From Cardiobacteriaceae bacterium TAE3-ERU3 (lineage in GTDB: Bacteria > Pseudomonadota > Gammaproteobacteria > Cardiobacteriales > Cardiobacteriaceae), in assembly GCA_019218315.1 (NCBI GenBank), contig JAHUUI010000002.1, positions 62,001 to 126,000 of the forward strand: DNA of 64,000 bases. The letters run 5' to 3'. Under the pieces are notes generated by a model. That model saw nothing but the letters and a program-made list of their open reading frames with translations, made no database searches and was not told the DNA's origin. Of the stretch, positions 38,574 to 47,523 are shown in pieces. The stretch's first letter is position 1. The number at the start of each line of letters is the position of its first letter. Position numbers and translations under genes: made by a program.

Positions 38574-39578
38574 TTAACGCAGTGGTGGCGCGTACATGAT
38601 GCCGCCATTATTCCAAAGGTTGTTCAAGCCACGCTCGATCTTCAGGGGTGAATCCTTACCGACGTTGCGAGCAAATGCTTCGCCGTAGTTACCAACATTG
38701 GCAACGATGCGGCGGCAAAAGTCCTGACTGACGCCAAGCTTTTCTGAGCCATTGGCTTCTTCGCCCAGTAAGCGGCGGAGATTTGGATTATCGCTACCAA
38801 GCTTGCTTTCAACGTTTTCCTGAGTCACGCCCAATTCTTCAGCATTAACCATGCAGTAGTGTGTCCAGCTTGCGAGGTCTTTGAATAGTGGATCATCTTG
38901 GCGTACCAATGGGCCTAGTGGCTCTTTAGAAATAACTTCAGGCAAAATAACGTGTGCCGATGGGTCTGCGAGTTGGTCCCGCTGCACATACAAGCCAGAA
39001 ACGTCCGAAGAATAGGCATCACAACGACCATTGTCGTAAGCTGTCTTTACTTCTTCTGATTTTTCAAAGATCACAGGATTATATGTCATATCGTGTGAGC
39101 GGAAGTAATCAGCCATATTAACTTCTGTACTGGTACCTGTATTGGTACAGATAGAGGCACCGTCAAGTTCATTAACACTGTCAATGCCCAGGTCCTTACG
39201 CACCATGAAGCCTTGGCCATCGTAGTAGTTGGTGCCGATGAAGTCGAAGCCAAGATCTACATCGCGCGAGAGCGTCCAAGTTGTAACACGCGCAAGCACA
39301 TCAATATCGCCCGCTTTGAGGACTGTGAAGCGCTCTTTCGATGATGTTGGGCGGAAAGATACTTTGTTCGGGTCATCAAAGATGGCGGTTGCCAGTGCGC
39401 GGCAATAGTCAACGTCTAGCCCTTTCCACTGTCCATTTTCATCGGCAACAGAAAATCCCGGTAGTGCTTGGGTAACGCCACAGCGCAGTTCACCACGAGA
39501 TTTGATATCGTCTAACGTGCTAGCTTGTGCTGCACTGGCTGCTGCGAGGATTGCAGCGCTAATGAGGATTTTTTTCAT
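38574..39578 (-). CDS. Amino-acid ABC transporter substrate-binding protein (AapJ/BztA-like)
   Basis: A 334-residue periplasmic binding protein of the general L-amino-acid type. The signal peptide (residues 1-19) ends AAQAS. The mature part starts LDDIKSRGELRCGVTQALPGFS, then GLDVDYCRALA and FRPTSSKERFTVLKAGDIDVLARVTTWT, which are close to AapJ, BztA and YhdW. Cysteines at the positions of the family disulfides are present. No permease or ATPase gene is next to it, so its transporter must be elsewhere. AAAGGAAC precedes the ATG. It starts 25 bases after grxD in the same direction, so it may be read from the suf promoter. Confidence 0.9.
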   Translation of the reverse strand: MKKILISAAILAAASAAQASTLDDIKSRGELRCGVTQALPGFSVADENGQWKGLDVDYCRALATAIFDDPNKVSFRPTSSKERFTVLKAGDIDVLARVTTWTLSRDVDLGFDFIGTNYYDGQGFMVRKDLGIDSVNELDGASICTNTGTSTEVNMADYFRSHDMTYNPVIFEKSEEVKTAYDNGRCDAYSSDVSGLYVQRDQLADPSAHVILPEVISKEPLGPLVRQDDPLFKDLASWTHYCMVNAEELGVTQENVESKLGSDNPNLRRLLGEEANGSEKLGVSQDFCRRIVANVGNYGEAFARNVGKDSPLKIERGLNNLWNNGGIMYAPPLR

Positions 39579-39603
39579 AAGTTCCTTTGGGTTTAGGGAA
39601 TAT

Positions 39604-39933
39604 TTAGGATTCTTGCTCAGGCCATTCTACGTCTTTGAGCATATCAGCTAATTCACCGCTTTCATGCATTTCAACGATGATATCGCAGCCACCAACCAGC
39701 TCTTTATTGATCCACAATTGCGGGAATGTTGGCCAATCAGCATATTTAGGCAGTTCGCTGCGAATTTCAGGATCCTGCAGAATATTGACGTATGCAAATG
39801 GTTGACCTTCCTGCTTCATACATTCAACAGCTTTAGCTGAAAAGCCACACATTGGAAAATCCGGTGTGCCTTTCATGTACAACAGTACGGGCGTGTTTTC
39901 AATCTGGTCCTTAATGCGTTCAATCGTGTCCAT
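39604..39933 (-). CDS. grxD: Monothiol glutaredoxin (Grx4 type)
   Basis: A 109-residue monothiol glutaredoxin that carries and passes on [2Fe-2S] clusters with glutathione. The active site is CGFS (Cys29-Ser32), preceded by KGTPDFPM. Lys21, the WPTFPQLWI segment with the cis-Pro and GGCDI near residue 82 contact glutathione. The length matches Grx4/GrxD. Its place at the end of the suf operon fits a role in cluster delivery. It lies 76 bases after sufT. Confidence 0.95.
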   Translation of the reverse strand: MDTIERIKDQIENTPVLLYMKGTPDFPMCGFSAKAVECMKQEGQPFAYVNILQDPEIRSELPKYADWPTFPQLWINKELVGGCDIIVEMHESGELADMLKDVEWPEQES

Positions 39934-40009
39934 AGTTACCTCTTGAGTAATTTAGTTTAGCGGTAGCTGACTGTGCAGCATAATCATTTGTGGTTATAGC
40001 CTTATAACC

Positions 40010-40366
40010 TTAAATCATATTGAGTTCAATTTTAGCGCGCAGGCTCATCATATCCATACGCCATGGTGGATCCCATTCCATCTCTACGGTGCATTGTTCC
40101 ACACCATCCACACCTTCAACCGCGTCGCGCACCCAATCCGGCATGATACCGGCCACAGGACAACCTGGAGCTGTAAGCGTCATGCGTACCTCGGCATTGC
40201 CGGTTTTTTTATCGTAGACAATATCGTAAATCAGCCCAAGTTCGTAGATATCTACCGGTATTTCAGGGTCATACACTTCTTTTAGCGCAAGGATAATATC
40301 GCGCTCAACGGGCGTAAGGGTTGGGTCTTCGATGTCTTTCTGGAAGGGGACTTCATCTAGTTCCAT
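40010..40366 (-). CDS. sufT: SUF-system Fe-S maturation protein SufT (DUF59/MIP18 family)
   Basis: A 118-residue DUF59/MIP18 family protein that helps mature Fe-S proteins under high demand. The family features are VYDPEIPVDIYELGLIYDI (about 31-49), MTLTAPGCPVAG with the conserved cysteine, and the end WDPPWRMDMMS. The association with SufU and SufS-type operons is known from Gram-positive and some proteobacterial suf clusters. It starts one base after the ClbS-like gene, so the two are co-translated. Confidence 0.93.
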   Translation of the reverse strand: MELDEVPFQKDIEDPTLTPVERDIILALKEVYDPEIPVDIYELGLIYDIVYDKKTGNAEVRMTLTAPGCPVAGIMPDWVRDAVEGVDGVEQCTVEMEWDPPWRMDMMSLRAKIELNMI

Positions 40367-40876
40367 TTATGCTTCCTGTGTTGTTTTTAGCCATTTACGC
40401 AGTCTTGTGCGTGCATTCTTGTACGGCGATGATGTGTTAAATTGAATCATGCGCCCCATTGTCCAGTCGTTATACCACGGTTGGTGATAAAGTTCGTCAT
40501 CACTTTTGCTGTTAATCAACGCAACCAGCTTCTTCACAGTACCATCAAGCCGCTGTTGTCGTGCCACAAAATCCAGCCCATCATAATCTGCATAGAATTT
40601 CTGCGCCAGTAGGCCAAGCTGATTCCATTTATAACCACTTTCGGGGAAATCGACTGCTTCACCTGCATCTTTTAAGCAGTGCCATTTGAGTACCAGTTCG
40701 CCCCAGCCAATCAGGTAGGCAAGCAAATCGTTGACACTCATCATTGTGCCCTTAGCATGCCCTTCAAGGCTGCGCTCTGTAGCACGTAAGGGGTCAACGC
40801 GCTGTATATCCTGACGCAAACGGTCGTAATGGGTGTGGATTTCGGCCAATAATTCGGCTTTGCTTTGTGGCACCAT
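40367..40876 (-). CDS. ClbS/DfsB family four-helix protein
   Basis: A 169-residue protein of the ClbS/DfsB (DUF1706) family, a DinB-like four-helix bundle. The N-terminus PQSKAELLAEIHTHYDRLRQD and the segment MSVNDLLAYLIGWGELVLKW match the family; the end NTSSPYKNARTRLRKWLK is also typical. ClbS protects against colibactin by hydrolysing it; DfsB is named after a family of diterpenoid-related proteins, and most members are uncharacterised. Here it lies inside the suf operon, two bases after sufU and one base before sufT. A link to Fe-S work is only inferred from position. Confidence 0.85.
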   Translation of the reverse strand: MVPQSKAELLAEIHTHYDRLRQDIQRVDPLRATERSLEGHAKGTMMSVNDLLAYLIGWGELVLKWHCLKDAGEAVDFPESGYKWNQLGLLAQKFYADYDGLDFVARQQRLDGTVKKLVALINSKSDDELYHQPWYNDWTMGRMIQFNTSSPYKNARTRLRKWLKTTQEA

Positions 40877-40878
40877 GG

Positions 40879-41319
40879 TTATTCTGTTTTAACGACGTCC
40901 TGATTATTCAGTGCTGCATCAAGTGTGTGCCATGCCAGTGTTGCACATTTTACCCGCGACGGATAATCACGTACCCCAACCAGTACCGCGAGTTTACCCA
41001 CGCTATCCGGCACCTCATCCTGACCGGTAACGACATGGTGAAATTCATCGTACATGGCGCGGAATTCTTCGAGGGTTTTGTCGCGTGCCAATTCGGTCAT
41101 CAGCGAAGCAGAGGCCTTAGAAATCGCACAACCGTCACCGACGAAACTCAAGTCCTTAATCACGCCATCTTCGACCTGCGCATACACTTTCAGGTTATCA
41201 CCACACAAAGGATTGTGCCCTGTCGCACTATGCGAAGGCGCTTCCAGCGCATGGAAATGGCGCGGCTTTTTGCTGTGGTCGAGAATGACTTCCTGATAAA
41301 GTGATTTTAAGTGATTCAT
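40879..41319 (-). CDS. sufU: Fe-S cluster assembly scaffold/sulfur acceptor SufU
   Basis: SufU, 146 residues, accepts sulfur from SufS in SUF systems that lack SufE. It has the three conserved cysteines Cys39 (NPLCGD, with Asp41), Cys64 (GDGCAIS) and Cys125 (VKCATLAWHT). The insertion between the second and third cysteine (about 85-110) separates SufU from IscU. In typical operons it follows sufS at once. Here a RhuM-Fic gene intervenes, ending 42 bases before its start. Confidence 0.95.
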   Translation of the reverse strand: MNHLKSLYQEVILDHSKKPRHFHALEAPSHSATGHNPLCGDNLKVYAQVEDGVIKDLSFVGDGCAISKASASLMTELARDKTLEEFRAMYDEFHHVVTGQDEVPDSVGKLAVLVGVRDYPSRVKCATLAWHTLDAALNNQDVVKTE

Positions 41320-41361
41320 AGCGTTATTCCTTGATTAGCACATGGCTTGTTGCTAACCATT

Positions 41362-42399
41362 TTAATGTAAATTATCTTTTGTTTCAGATATGGTGGCGAT
41401 AAAGTGCTCAATCAAGCGAATCATCAGTGTTTTTTGTTCAGGTTGGCTTTCTGCAACCAGCAATGCCAACGCAACCAATGTGTTGTCGTTAATCAGTTGC
41501 TCGACGGGCTTGCGCAGCAAATGCTGGTTACTACGCAGATAGCAGAGAAACAAAAATGAGCCAATGCGCTTGTTACCATCGACAAAGGGATGATTTTTGA
41601 TGATGAAGTAAAGCAAATGCGCGGCACGGCTGGCCACGTTTGGGTATAGCCATACGTCACCAAAGCCCTGCTCGATACTTGCCAATGCAGCTTCGAGTCC
41701 ATCACCACGGCGTTGTCCGAACAATTCCGTTGCCTCGTTTTTATCGAGCAATGCCGCTTTGAGTTGAGCGATGGCTTGCAAAGCTGCGCTTAATTCAAGG
41801 GACTGCATGTCGTGCTGGGTATATTTGCTTTCACCCAGGCTCTGCTCATCATAGCCTTGCAGCAGACTCCAGCTACGTGCGTAATCCTGCACCACGGCAA
41901 TTACTGCCTCACCGGCATCGCTGACTAATGCCTGATTGGTCAAAGTGCGTGACAGCAAGCTCACTGCCTGCTCGTGCTCGATACCACGTTCGGTAAGGCG
42001 GCGTTGATTCAGGGTATAGCCTTCAACCAAATGTTGCTTGAGGGTTCGCGTAGCCCATTGCCGGAACTGTGTCGCACGGCGCGAACTGACACGGTAGCCA
42101 ACGGAAATAATCGCATCGAGGTTGTAGTGCTTGCGCTTTCGCTTGACCTCTCGCCCACCCTCAACTTGAACTTGTAAGAAATCCTTACAAGTTGCCGCCT
42201 CTTCCAACTCCCCTTCGGCAAACACGTTTTTCAAGTGCATGGTGATGTTCTGTGGCTTAACCTCAAACAACATCGCCATCTGTGCCTGCGTAAGCCATAC
42301 CGTATCTTCATCCAACGACACAGATAGCTCTATTTCACCATCCTCACTGGTGAATAGCTGAATGCAGTTTTGTTCGTCTATATCATTGGACGTTGCCAT
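41362..42399 (-). CDS. RhuM-Fic protein (RhuM domain with C-terminal Fic/Doc AMPylase motif)
   Basis: A 345-residue two-domain protein. The RhuM-type N-terminal region (about 20-150) has VWLTQAQMAMLFEV, TMHLKNVF and YNLDAIISVGYRVSS. The C-terminal Fic domain (about 190-330) carries HPFVDGNKRIG with catalytic His270, plus Asp274, Asn276 and Arg278, so the nucleotide-transfer site looks intact. Such fusions are known in restriction-linked and pathogenicity islands, and Fic domains usually AMPylate proteins. I did not find a clear S/TxxxE inhibitory helix or an antitoxin gene. The ATG shares a base with the sufS stop (TAATG). Insertion within a suf operon is unusual. Confidence 0.92.
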   Translation of the reverse strand: MATSNDIDEQNCIQLFTSEDGEIELSVSLDEDTVWLTQAQMAMLFEVKPQNITMHLKNVFAEGELEEAATCKDFLQVQVEGGREVKRKRKHYNLDAIISVGYRVSSRRATQFRQWATRTLKQHLVEGYTLNQRRLTERGIEHEQAVSLLSRTLTNQALVSDAGEAVIAVVQDYARSWSLLQGYDEQSLGESKYTQHDMQSLELSAALQAIAQLKAALLDKNEATELFGQRRGDGLEAALASIEQGFGDVWLYPNVASRAAHLLYFIIKNHPFVDGNKRIGSFLFLCYLRSNQHLLRKPVEQLINDNTLVALALLVAESQPEQKTLMIRLIEHFIATISETKDNLH

Positions 42400-43604
42400 T
42401 AGGCAAACAATTCCTGTGTGGCTTTAATGGCGGCGAGAAGTTGGCTAATGTCTTCACGCTTGTTATACGCTGCAAATGATGCACGAATGGTCGCTGGAAT
42501 ACCAAAAAAGCGCATTACGGGCTCGGCGCAATGATGCCCAACACGCACGGCCACGCCCATTTGGTCAAATACCGTACCTGCATCGTGCGGATGCACACCG
42601 TCGAGAGTAAAGGAAATCACGGCTGCTTTGTGTGCAGCCTGTCCGATGATGTTTACGCCTTCGAGCTTACGCATTTCAGCTTCGGCTTCGGCGCGCAATG
42701 ATTCTTCATGCACGGCTAGTACATCAAGCCCTTGTTCTTGTACCCAGTCAATTGCAGCACCTAAACCGATTACTTCAACAATTGGCGGTGTGCCAGCTTC
42801 AAATTTATGTGGCACAGGTGCATATTCGGTTTTCTCAAAAGATACCGATAAAATCATGTCACCGCCGCCCTGATACGGTGGCATAGCATCGAGTAAGTTT
42901 TTACGCCCGTACAAAATACCAATACCGGTAGGGCCATAGAGCTTGTGCGCGGAAAAGACGTAAAAATCACAGCCCAATGCCTGTACATCGACGGGTAAAT
43001 GCGCAATTGCTTGCGCACCATCAACAATGGTGATTGCACCAGCTGCTTTGGCCTGTGCAATCAGAGGCGCAATATCGTTGATCGTACCAAGTGCATTAGA
43101 TACATGCGCGATACTAAAGATTTTGACGCCATCTAACAATTTGGCAAAATCATCGGTAATCAGCTCACCATTTTTATCCATCGGTACTACTACCAGCTCA
43201 GCACCAAAGCGTTGGCAGGCGATTTGCCACGGTACAATATTGGCGTGATGTTCCATTGCGGTGATCAGCACTTTATCGCCCTGCTTAAGCGCATACTGGC
43301 CAAGGCTAGAAGCCAATAAATTCAGCCCATCAGTCGTGCCTTTGGTAAAAACGATGTCATCAGCTGATGGGGCATTAACAAATGCGGCAACTTTTTTTCG
43401 CACCACTTCGTATTGCGTGGTCAATTGTTGGGAGAGTAGATGCACACCACGATGGATATTGCTGTAATCCTGGCGTAAGCAATGATCCATCGCTTCGATA
43501 ACAGCCAGTGGCTTTTGCGTACTCGCGGCACTATCCAAAAAAGCAAGGCGCTGATCGTGTATCCGCTGCGCGAGTACCGGAAACTGCCCAGAAACGTCAA
43601 GCAT
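42399..43604 (-). CDS. sufS: Cysteine desulfurase SufS
   Basis: SufS, 401 residues, is a PLP enzyme that takes sulfur from cysteine for Fe-S clusters (group II). The PLP lysine is in FSAHKLYGPTG (about residue 221), TEMEHHAN-like segment TAMEHHANIVPW is at about 117-128, and the active cysteine is Cys359 in GHHCAEPVM. The N-terminus VLAQRIHDQRLAFLDSAAST is typical. It overlaps sufD by eight bases at the start and the Fic gene by one at the end. Confidence 0.96.
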   Translation of the reverse strand: MLDVSGQFPVLAQRIHDQRLAFLDSAASTQKPLAVIEAMDHCLRQDYSNIHRGVHLLSQQLTTQYEVVRKKVAAFVNAPSADDIVFTKGTTDGLNLLASSLGQYALKQGDKVLITAMEHHANIVPWQIACQRFGAELVVVPMDKNGELITDDFAKLLDGVKIFSIAHVSNALGTINDIAPLIAQAKAAGAITIVDGAQAIAHLPVDVQALGCDFYVFSAHKLYGPTGIGILYGRKNLLDAMPPYQGGGDMILSVSFEKTEYAPVPHKFEAGTPPIVEVIGLGAAIDWVQEQGLDVLAVHEESLRAEAEAEMRKLEGVNIIGQAAHKAAVISFTLDGVHPHDAGTVFDQMGVAVRVGHHCAEPVMRFFGIPATIRASFAAYNKREDISQLLAAIKATQELFA

Positions 43605-44754
43605 GGTCTATTTCACCGCTGATTTCTTCGGCTGCAGCTTCACCGAGCCATAAGTCGCTAATTGCTTTGTGCAGTGCCTCGGAAATGCCTTCATGCTCAA
43701 CAACAACTGCTTCATGTAAGAAACTCAAAATCAAGATTTTTTTTGCCGTTTCTTTGTCAATACCGCGGCTTTGCAGATAAAACAATGCTTCGGGGTCAAG
43801 GAAGCCGACCGTTGAGCCGTGTGCACATTGCACGTCATCAGCATAAATTTCCAAGCGTGGTACGCTGTGTGACTTAGCACTACGGCTTTGCAAAATATAG
43901 CGACTATCCTGCTCGGCATCAGTCTTCTGTGCACCATGTGCAACATAAATCATGCCGTCAAAAATACCGAATGACTCATCGTCAAGTGCACCACGAACCA
44001 CTTGCTTACTGGTGCAGTTCTCCGCTAAATGGCTAACATGGATGTGGTAATCACCAATTTCATTTTCTTTCAAACACTGCACACCACCAAAGGCAAAGTG
44101 CCCTTCATCACCGTGCAAACTCGCACTCACATCAAGGCGAGCTAATGCACCACTGTGCACAATACCATTAACGCGGACAGTAGCGCCCGCCTGCTGATGC
44201 ACGAGAATATGGCCAATCTGTGCGCTATCTTGTGCACCATTAAACCACAGCACTGCATCGCACTCGGCATGCTCGGCAACTTCAAGATGGATTATCGGGC
44301 ATTGTGCGCCTGCTTTGCTCACGCCAGCGTCAAGCCATAATGCTGCTTTTGCCGATTTACCGCATTCAATATGTACACGCGAAAATTGCATCGTACGGCG
44401 GTGCTGATCAATGTTGATCGCGATTGGCTCATCACTATTGAAGTCATCAGGAATCGTAATACGCAATGTATCATCAAGCACTGCGAGGTTGAGCGCTGCG
44501 AATGGTGCGTCAGCTGTCTTCAGCCATACAGCGCAAGCACCCTGCTCACTCGATTCATCAACGCCTTCTGGTACGCTGACCTGATAGTCTGCTGCTTCAA
44601 TGCGGCGTTCTATTCCATATAGCGTGTGTAATGGCGTCCAGCGCCAATCTTCAACGCGCTTGAGAGAGCCGTAATCAAACCATGATTGCCATGCTTGTTC
44701 TGCAAGATCATGGCTTGCCAATGCGGGCTTATCTGTAAACAGTTTTTGCGTCAT
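43597..44754 (-). CDS. sufD: Fe-S cluster assembly protein SufD
   Basis: SufD, 385 residues, forms the SufBC2D scaffold with SufB and SufC. The C-terminal beta-helix domain with SAKSHSVPRLEIYADDVQCAH and GSTVGFLDPEALFYLQSRGI (about 295-345) is the family signature, including the conserved His and Cys region. It is shorter than E. coli SufD (423) and less conserved in its N-terminus, as usual. It starts nine bases after sufC and overlaps sufS. Confidence 0.94.
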   Translation of the reverse strand: MTQKLFTDKPALASHDLAEQAWQSWFDYGSLKRVEDWRWTPLHTLYGIERRIEAADYQVSVPEGVDESSEQGACAVWLKTADAPFAALNLAVLDDTLRITIPDDFNSDEPIAINIDQHRRTMQFSRVHIECGKSAKAALWLDAGVSKAGAQCPIIHLEVAEHAECDAVLWFNGAQDSAQIGHILVHQQAGATVRVNGIVHSGALARLDVSASLHGDEGHFAFGGVQCLKENEIGDYHIHVSHLAENCTSKQVVRGALDDESFGIFDGMIYVAHGAQKTDAEQDSRYILQSRSAKSHSVPRLEIYADDVQCAHGSTVGFLDPEALFYLQSRGIDKETAKKILILSFLHEAVVVEHEGISEALHKAISDLWLGEAAAEEISGEIDHA

Positions 44755-44763
44755 GACGCCTCC

Positions 44764-45534
44764 TTATGAGCGCGCCGCGCCGGTTTCTGCACCACGGAAA
44801 TCCTGATAGCCACGTTCTTCGAGTGACAATGCCAATTCTTTACCGCCGCTTTCAACGACCTGACCATTGACCAATACATGCACAAAATCCGGCACAATAT
44901 GGTTGAGCAAGCGCTGGTAGTGGGTGATGACCAAAAATGAACGCTCAGGGCTGCGCAGTTCATTAACACCATCTGAGACGACTTTCAGTGCATCAATATC
45001 CAGCCCTGAGTCTGTTTCATCAAGTACCGCAAGCTGTGGCTCAAGCACAGCCATTTGCAGAATTTCATTGCGCTTTTTCTCACCACCTGAAAAGCCGACG
45101 TTGACTGGGCGGCTCAAAAAACTGTCATTCATTTTGACTGTTTTCATGCGCTGTTGTAGCAACTCATAAAATTCCATCGCATCCACTTCAGGTTTACCCT
45201 GATACGCCCGCTTGGCATTGAGCGCTGCTTTCAGGAAGTACATATTGCTCACGCCGGGGATCTCAACCGGATACTGGAACGCGAGGAATAAGCCGGCACA
45301 CGCACGGATTTCCGGATCCATATCGAGCAAATCTTGCCCCATATAAGTGATGCTGCCTTCGGTCACTTCGTAACCCTCACGGCCAGCAATTACATTTGCT
45401 AGAGTGGATTTACCTGAGCCATTAGGACCCATGATCGCATGGACTTCACCAGCGCCAATCTCAAGATTGACCCCATTTAGAATTTTTTTGCCGTCTTCTT
45501 CAATTTGGACGTGTAGATTTTCAATTTTTAACAT
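44764..45534 (-). CDS. sufC: Fe-S cluster assembly ATPase SufC
   Basis: SufC, 256 residues, is the ABC-type ATPase of the SufBCD complex. It has Walker A GPNGSGKST (about 36-44), the Q-loop FQYP, the signature FSGGEKKRNEI, Walker B LAVLDETDSGLD (with the SufC-specific DETDSGLD) and the H-loop VITHYQRLL. The length fits (about 248-260). It lies between sufB and sufD. Confidence 0.96.
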   Translation of the reverse strand: MLKIENLHVQIEEDGKKILNGVNLEIGAGEVHAIMGPNGSGKSTLANVIAGREGYEVTEGSITYMGQDLLDMDPEIRACAGLFLAFQYPVEIPGVSNMYFLKAALNAKRAYQGKPEVDAMEFYELLQQRMKTVKMNDSFLSRPVNVGFSGGEKKRNEILQMAVLEPQLAVLDETDSGLDIDALKVVSDGVNELRSPERSFLVITHYQRLLNHIVPDFVHVLVNGQVVESGGKELALSLEERGYQDFRGAETGAARS

Positions 45535-45562
45535 TATTCAGGACCTTATATTTTGTTCAGGC

Positions 45563-47005
45563 TTAGCCAACGCTACCTTCAAGTTTTAATTCGATTAACC
45601 GCTGCGCTTCAACAGCAAACTCCATCGGAAGCTCATTAAACACTTCCTTACAGAAGCCATTGACGATCAGGCTGACCGCATCTTCTTCCGAGAGGCCGCG
45701 CTGCATGCAGTAGAAAATCTGGTCTTCGCCAATTTTGGCTGTAGTTGCTTCGTGCTCGACCTGTGCAGTCGGGTTTTGCGTCATCAGATACGGGAATGTG
45801 TGTGCGCCGCAATCTGAGCCAATCAGCAATGAGTCGCACTGAGAAAAATTGCGTGCGTTTTCCGCGCCAGACTGAATGCGCACTTGCCCACGGTAAGCAT
45901 TTTGCGCATAACCGAGCGATATCCCTTTTGAAATGATCGTTGATTTGGTGTTTTTCCCAATATGGATCATCTTTGAGCCACTATCGACTTGCTGATAATC
46001 GCGCGCTAGAGCGACCGAATAAAATTCTCCAACCGAATCATCGCCGCGGAGAATACAGCTCGGGTATTTCCAGGTAATAGCAGAACCAGTTTCGACTTGT
46101 GTCCATGAAATTTTACTGCGATCACCGGCGCAAATACCGCGCTTGGTCACGAAGTTATAAATACCACCCAGACCATTCTTATCACCCGGGTACCAGTTTT
46201 GCACGGTCGAGTATTTCACTTCCGCGTCTTCATGGGCGATGATTTCTACAACTGCTGCGTGCAGCTGGTTCTCATCACGCTGTGGTGCGGTACAGCCTTC
46301 AAGATAAGAAACGTAGCTTCCTTCATCTGCGACGATCAACGTACGCTCAAACTGCCCAGTATTGGCTGCATTAATGCGGAAATACGTAGAAAGCTCCATC
46401 GGGCAACGTACACCTTTAGGAATGTAGCAGAAAGATCCATCTGTAAATACAGCCGCATTCAGTGCCGCAAAAAAGTTATCTGTGGTAGGGACAACTGTAC
46501 CGAGATACTTCTTGACCAGTTCAGGGTGTTCTTGCACAGCTTCAGAGAAAGAGCAAAATATGATGCCTTCTTTGGCAAGGCGACCTTTATAAGAAGTAGC
46601 AACTGATACAGAATCAAAGACCGCGTCAACTGCAACCCCGGCAAGCATTTCTTGCTCTTGTAGCGGGATGCCAAGTTTTTCATAGGTGCGTAGTAACTCT
46701 GGATCTACTTCATCAAGGCTCTTCGGCCCATCTTTATCTGATTTGGGTTTGGAAAAATAGGAAATACTTTGGTAATCAACCGGTGCTATTTTAAGGTGCC
46801 CCCAATCAGGCTCTTCCATTTTTAGCCATGCAGCGTAGGCTTTAAGTCGCCATTCAAGTAGCCACTCAGGTTCATTTTTCATTGCTGAAATATGGCGAAT
46901 GACATCTTCATTTAAACCTGGTGGCAATGTTTCCTGCTCTATAAACGTTTCAAAACCATACTGGTATTCAGTTTCTGCTATTTGTTTTAACTCTTCATTA
47001 CTCAT
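45563..47005 (-). CDS. sufB: Fe-S cluster assembly protein SufB
   Basis: SufB, 480 residues, is the main scaffold on which the SUF system builds clusters. The N-terminus has [23 protein letters not shown], the core has [21 protein letters not shown] and [21 protein letters not shown], and the beta-helix includes the conserved Cys of [15 protein letters not shown]. The length matches the family. The ATG overlaps the sufR stop (ATGA), so regulator and scaffold are co-translated. Confidence 0.97.
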   Translation of the reverse strand: MSNEELKQIAETEYQYGFETFIEQETLPPGLNEDVIRHISAMKNEPEWLLEWRLKAYAAWLKMEEPDWGHLKIAPVDYQSISYFSKPKSDKDGPKSLDEVDPELLRTYEKLGIPLQEQEMLAGVAVDAVFDSVSVATSYKGRLAKEGIIFCSFSEAVQEHPELVKKYLGTVVPTTDNFFAALNAAVFTDGSFCYIPKGVRCPMELSTYFRINAANTGQFERTLIVADEGSYVSYLEGCTAPQRDENQLHAAVVEIIAHEDAEVKYSTVQNWYPGDKNGLGGIYNFVTKRGICAGDRSKISWTQVETGSAITWKYPSCILRGDDSVGEFYSVALARDYQQVDSGSKMIHIGKNTKSTIISKGISLGYAQNAYRGQVRIQSGAENARNFSQCDSLLIGSDCGAHTFPYLMTQNPTAQVEHEATTAKIGEDQIFYCMQRGLSEEDAVSLIVNGFCKEVFNELPMEFAVEAQRLIELKLEGSVG

Positions 47006-47448
47006 GACGGTAACTCTTTCTTTAGTTTGCGCGCATTTGCCGCGCGTTCAATGCTCAACATATCTGATAAGGTGCGATTTTTAAGCATCGCAGTAATTTC
47101 ATCGTTCAAATGACGCCAAAAAGGGCTGATTCTACAGTGATCAGCAAATGCACAATCGAACGTACCATGAGCACAATCAACCAGCTCAGGCTGCCCTTCT
47201 ATAGCTTGCACAACGTCCAGCGCCGTGATATTTTCTGGCTCACGTGACAACTGATAGCCACCGTATGCGCCGCGAGTCGAAGTTAGTACTCCTTCGCGTA
47301 CCAATCGCTTAAGTACTTTTCCGCTAACTGGCGCAGCAATGCCTGTCAGTTCGGCTAGTGCATTCGCGCTGTGCATCGCTTCATCGCTATCAAGCAGTGC
47401 GCTCAACAGCAAAAAAGCATATTCAGTTTCCTTGGTAATTCGTATCAT
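47002..47448 (-). CDS. sufR: SUF operon regulator of the Rrf2 family
   Basis: A 148-residue Rrf2-family winged-helix repressor, close to IscR and to the SUF regulators found first in proteobacterial suf operons. The N-terminal helix-turn-helix covers about residues 1-60 ([29 protein letters not shown]). Three cysteines, Cys92, Cys99 and Cys105, form the Fe-S cluster site. It probably senses cluster status and represses sufBCDS in the loaded form. This is the Rrf2 kind of sufR, not the cyanobacterial DeoR-like SufR. It is the first gene of the operon, with a good promoter just upstream. Confidence 0.93.
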   Translation of the reverse strand: MIRITKETEYAFLLLSALLDSDEAMHSANALAELTGIAAPVSGKVLKRLVREGVLTSTRGAYGGYQLSREPENITALDVVQAIEGQPELVDCAHGTFDCAFADHCRISPFWRHLNDEITAMLKNRTLSDMLSIERAANARKLKKELPS

Positions 47449-47474
47449 AAGATTTCAATTCGAACGAAAGGCGT

Positions 47475-47503
47475 ACTATATCTTTTTGTTATCATTTGGG
47501 CAA
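47475..47503 (-). promoter_or_regulatory. Promoter of the suf operon
   Basis: On the minus strand TTGCCC (47503-47498) and TATAGT (47480-47475) are exactly 17 bases apart, 27 bases before the sufR ATG. The short leader leaves room for autoregulation by SufR, but I did not find a clear palindrome. Confidence 0.65.
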
Positions 47504-47523
47504 GCATCCCATCTCTAAATTTA

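Noticed and set aside
38403-38651. An 82-codon plus-strand frame
   Set aside because: It runs through the terminator at 38521-38550 into the antisense of the binding-protein gene and has no ribosome binding site.
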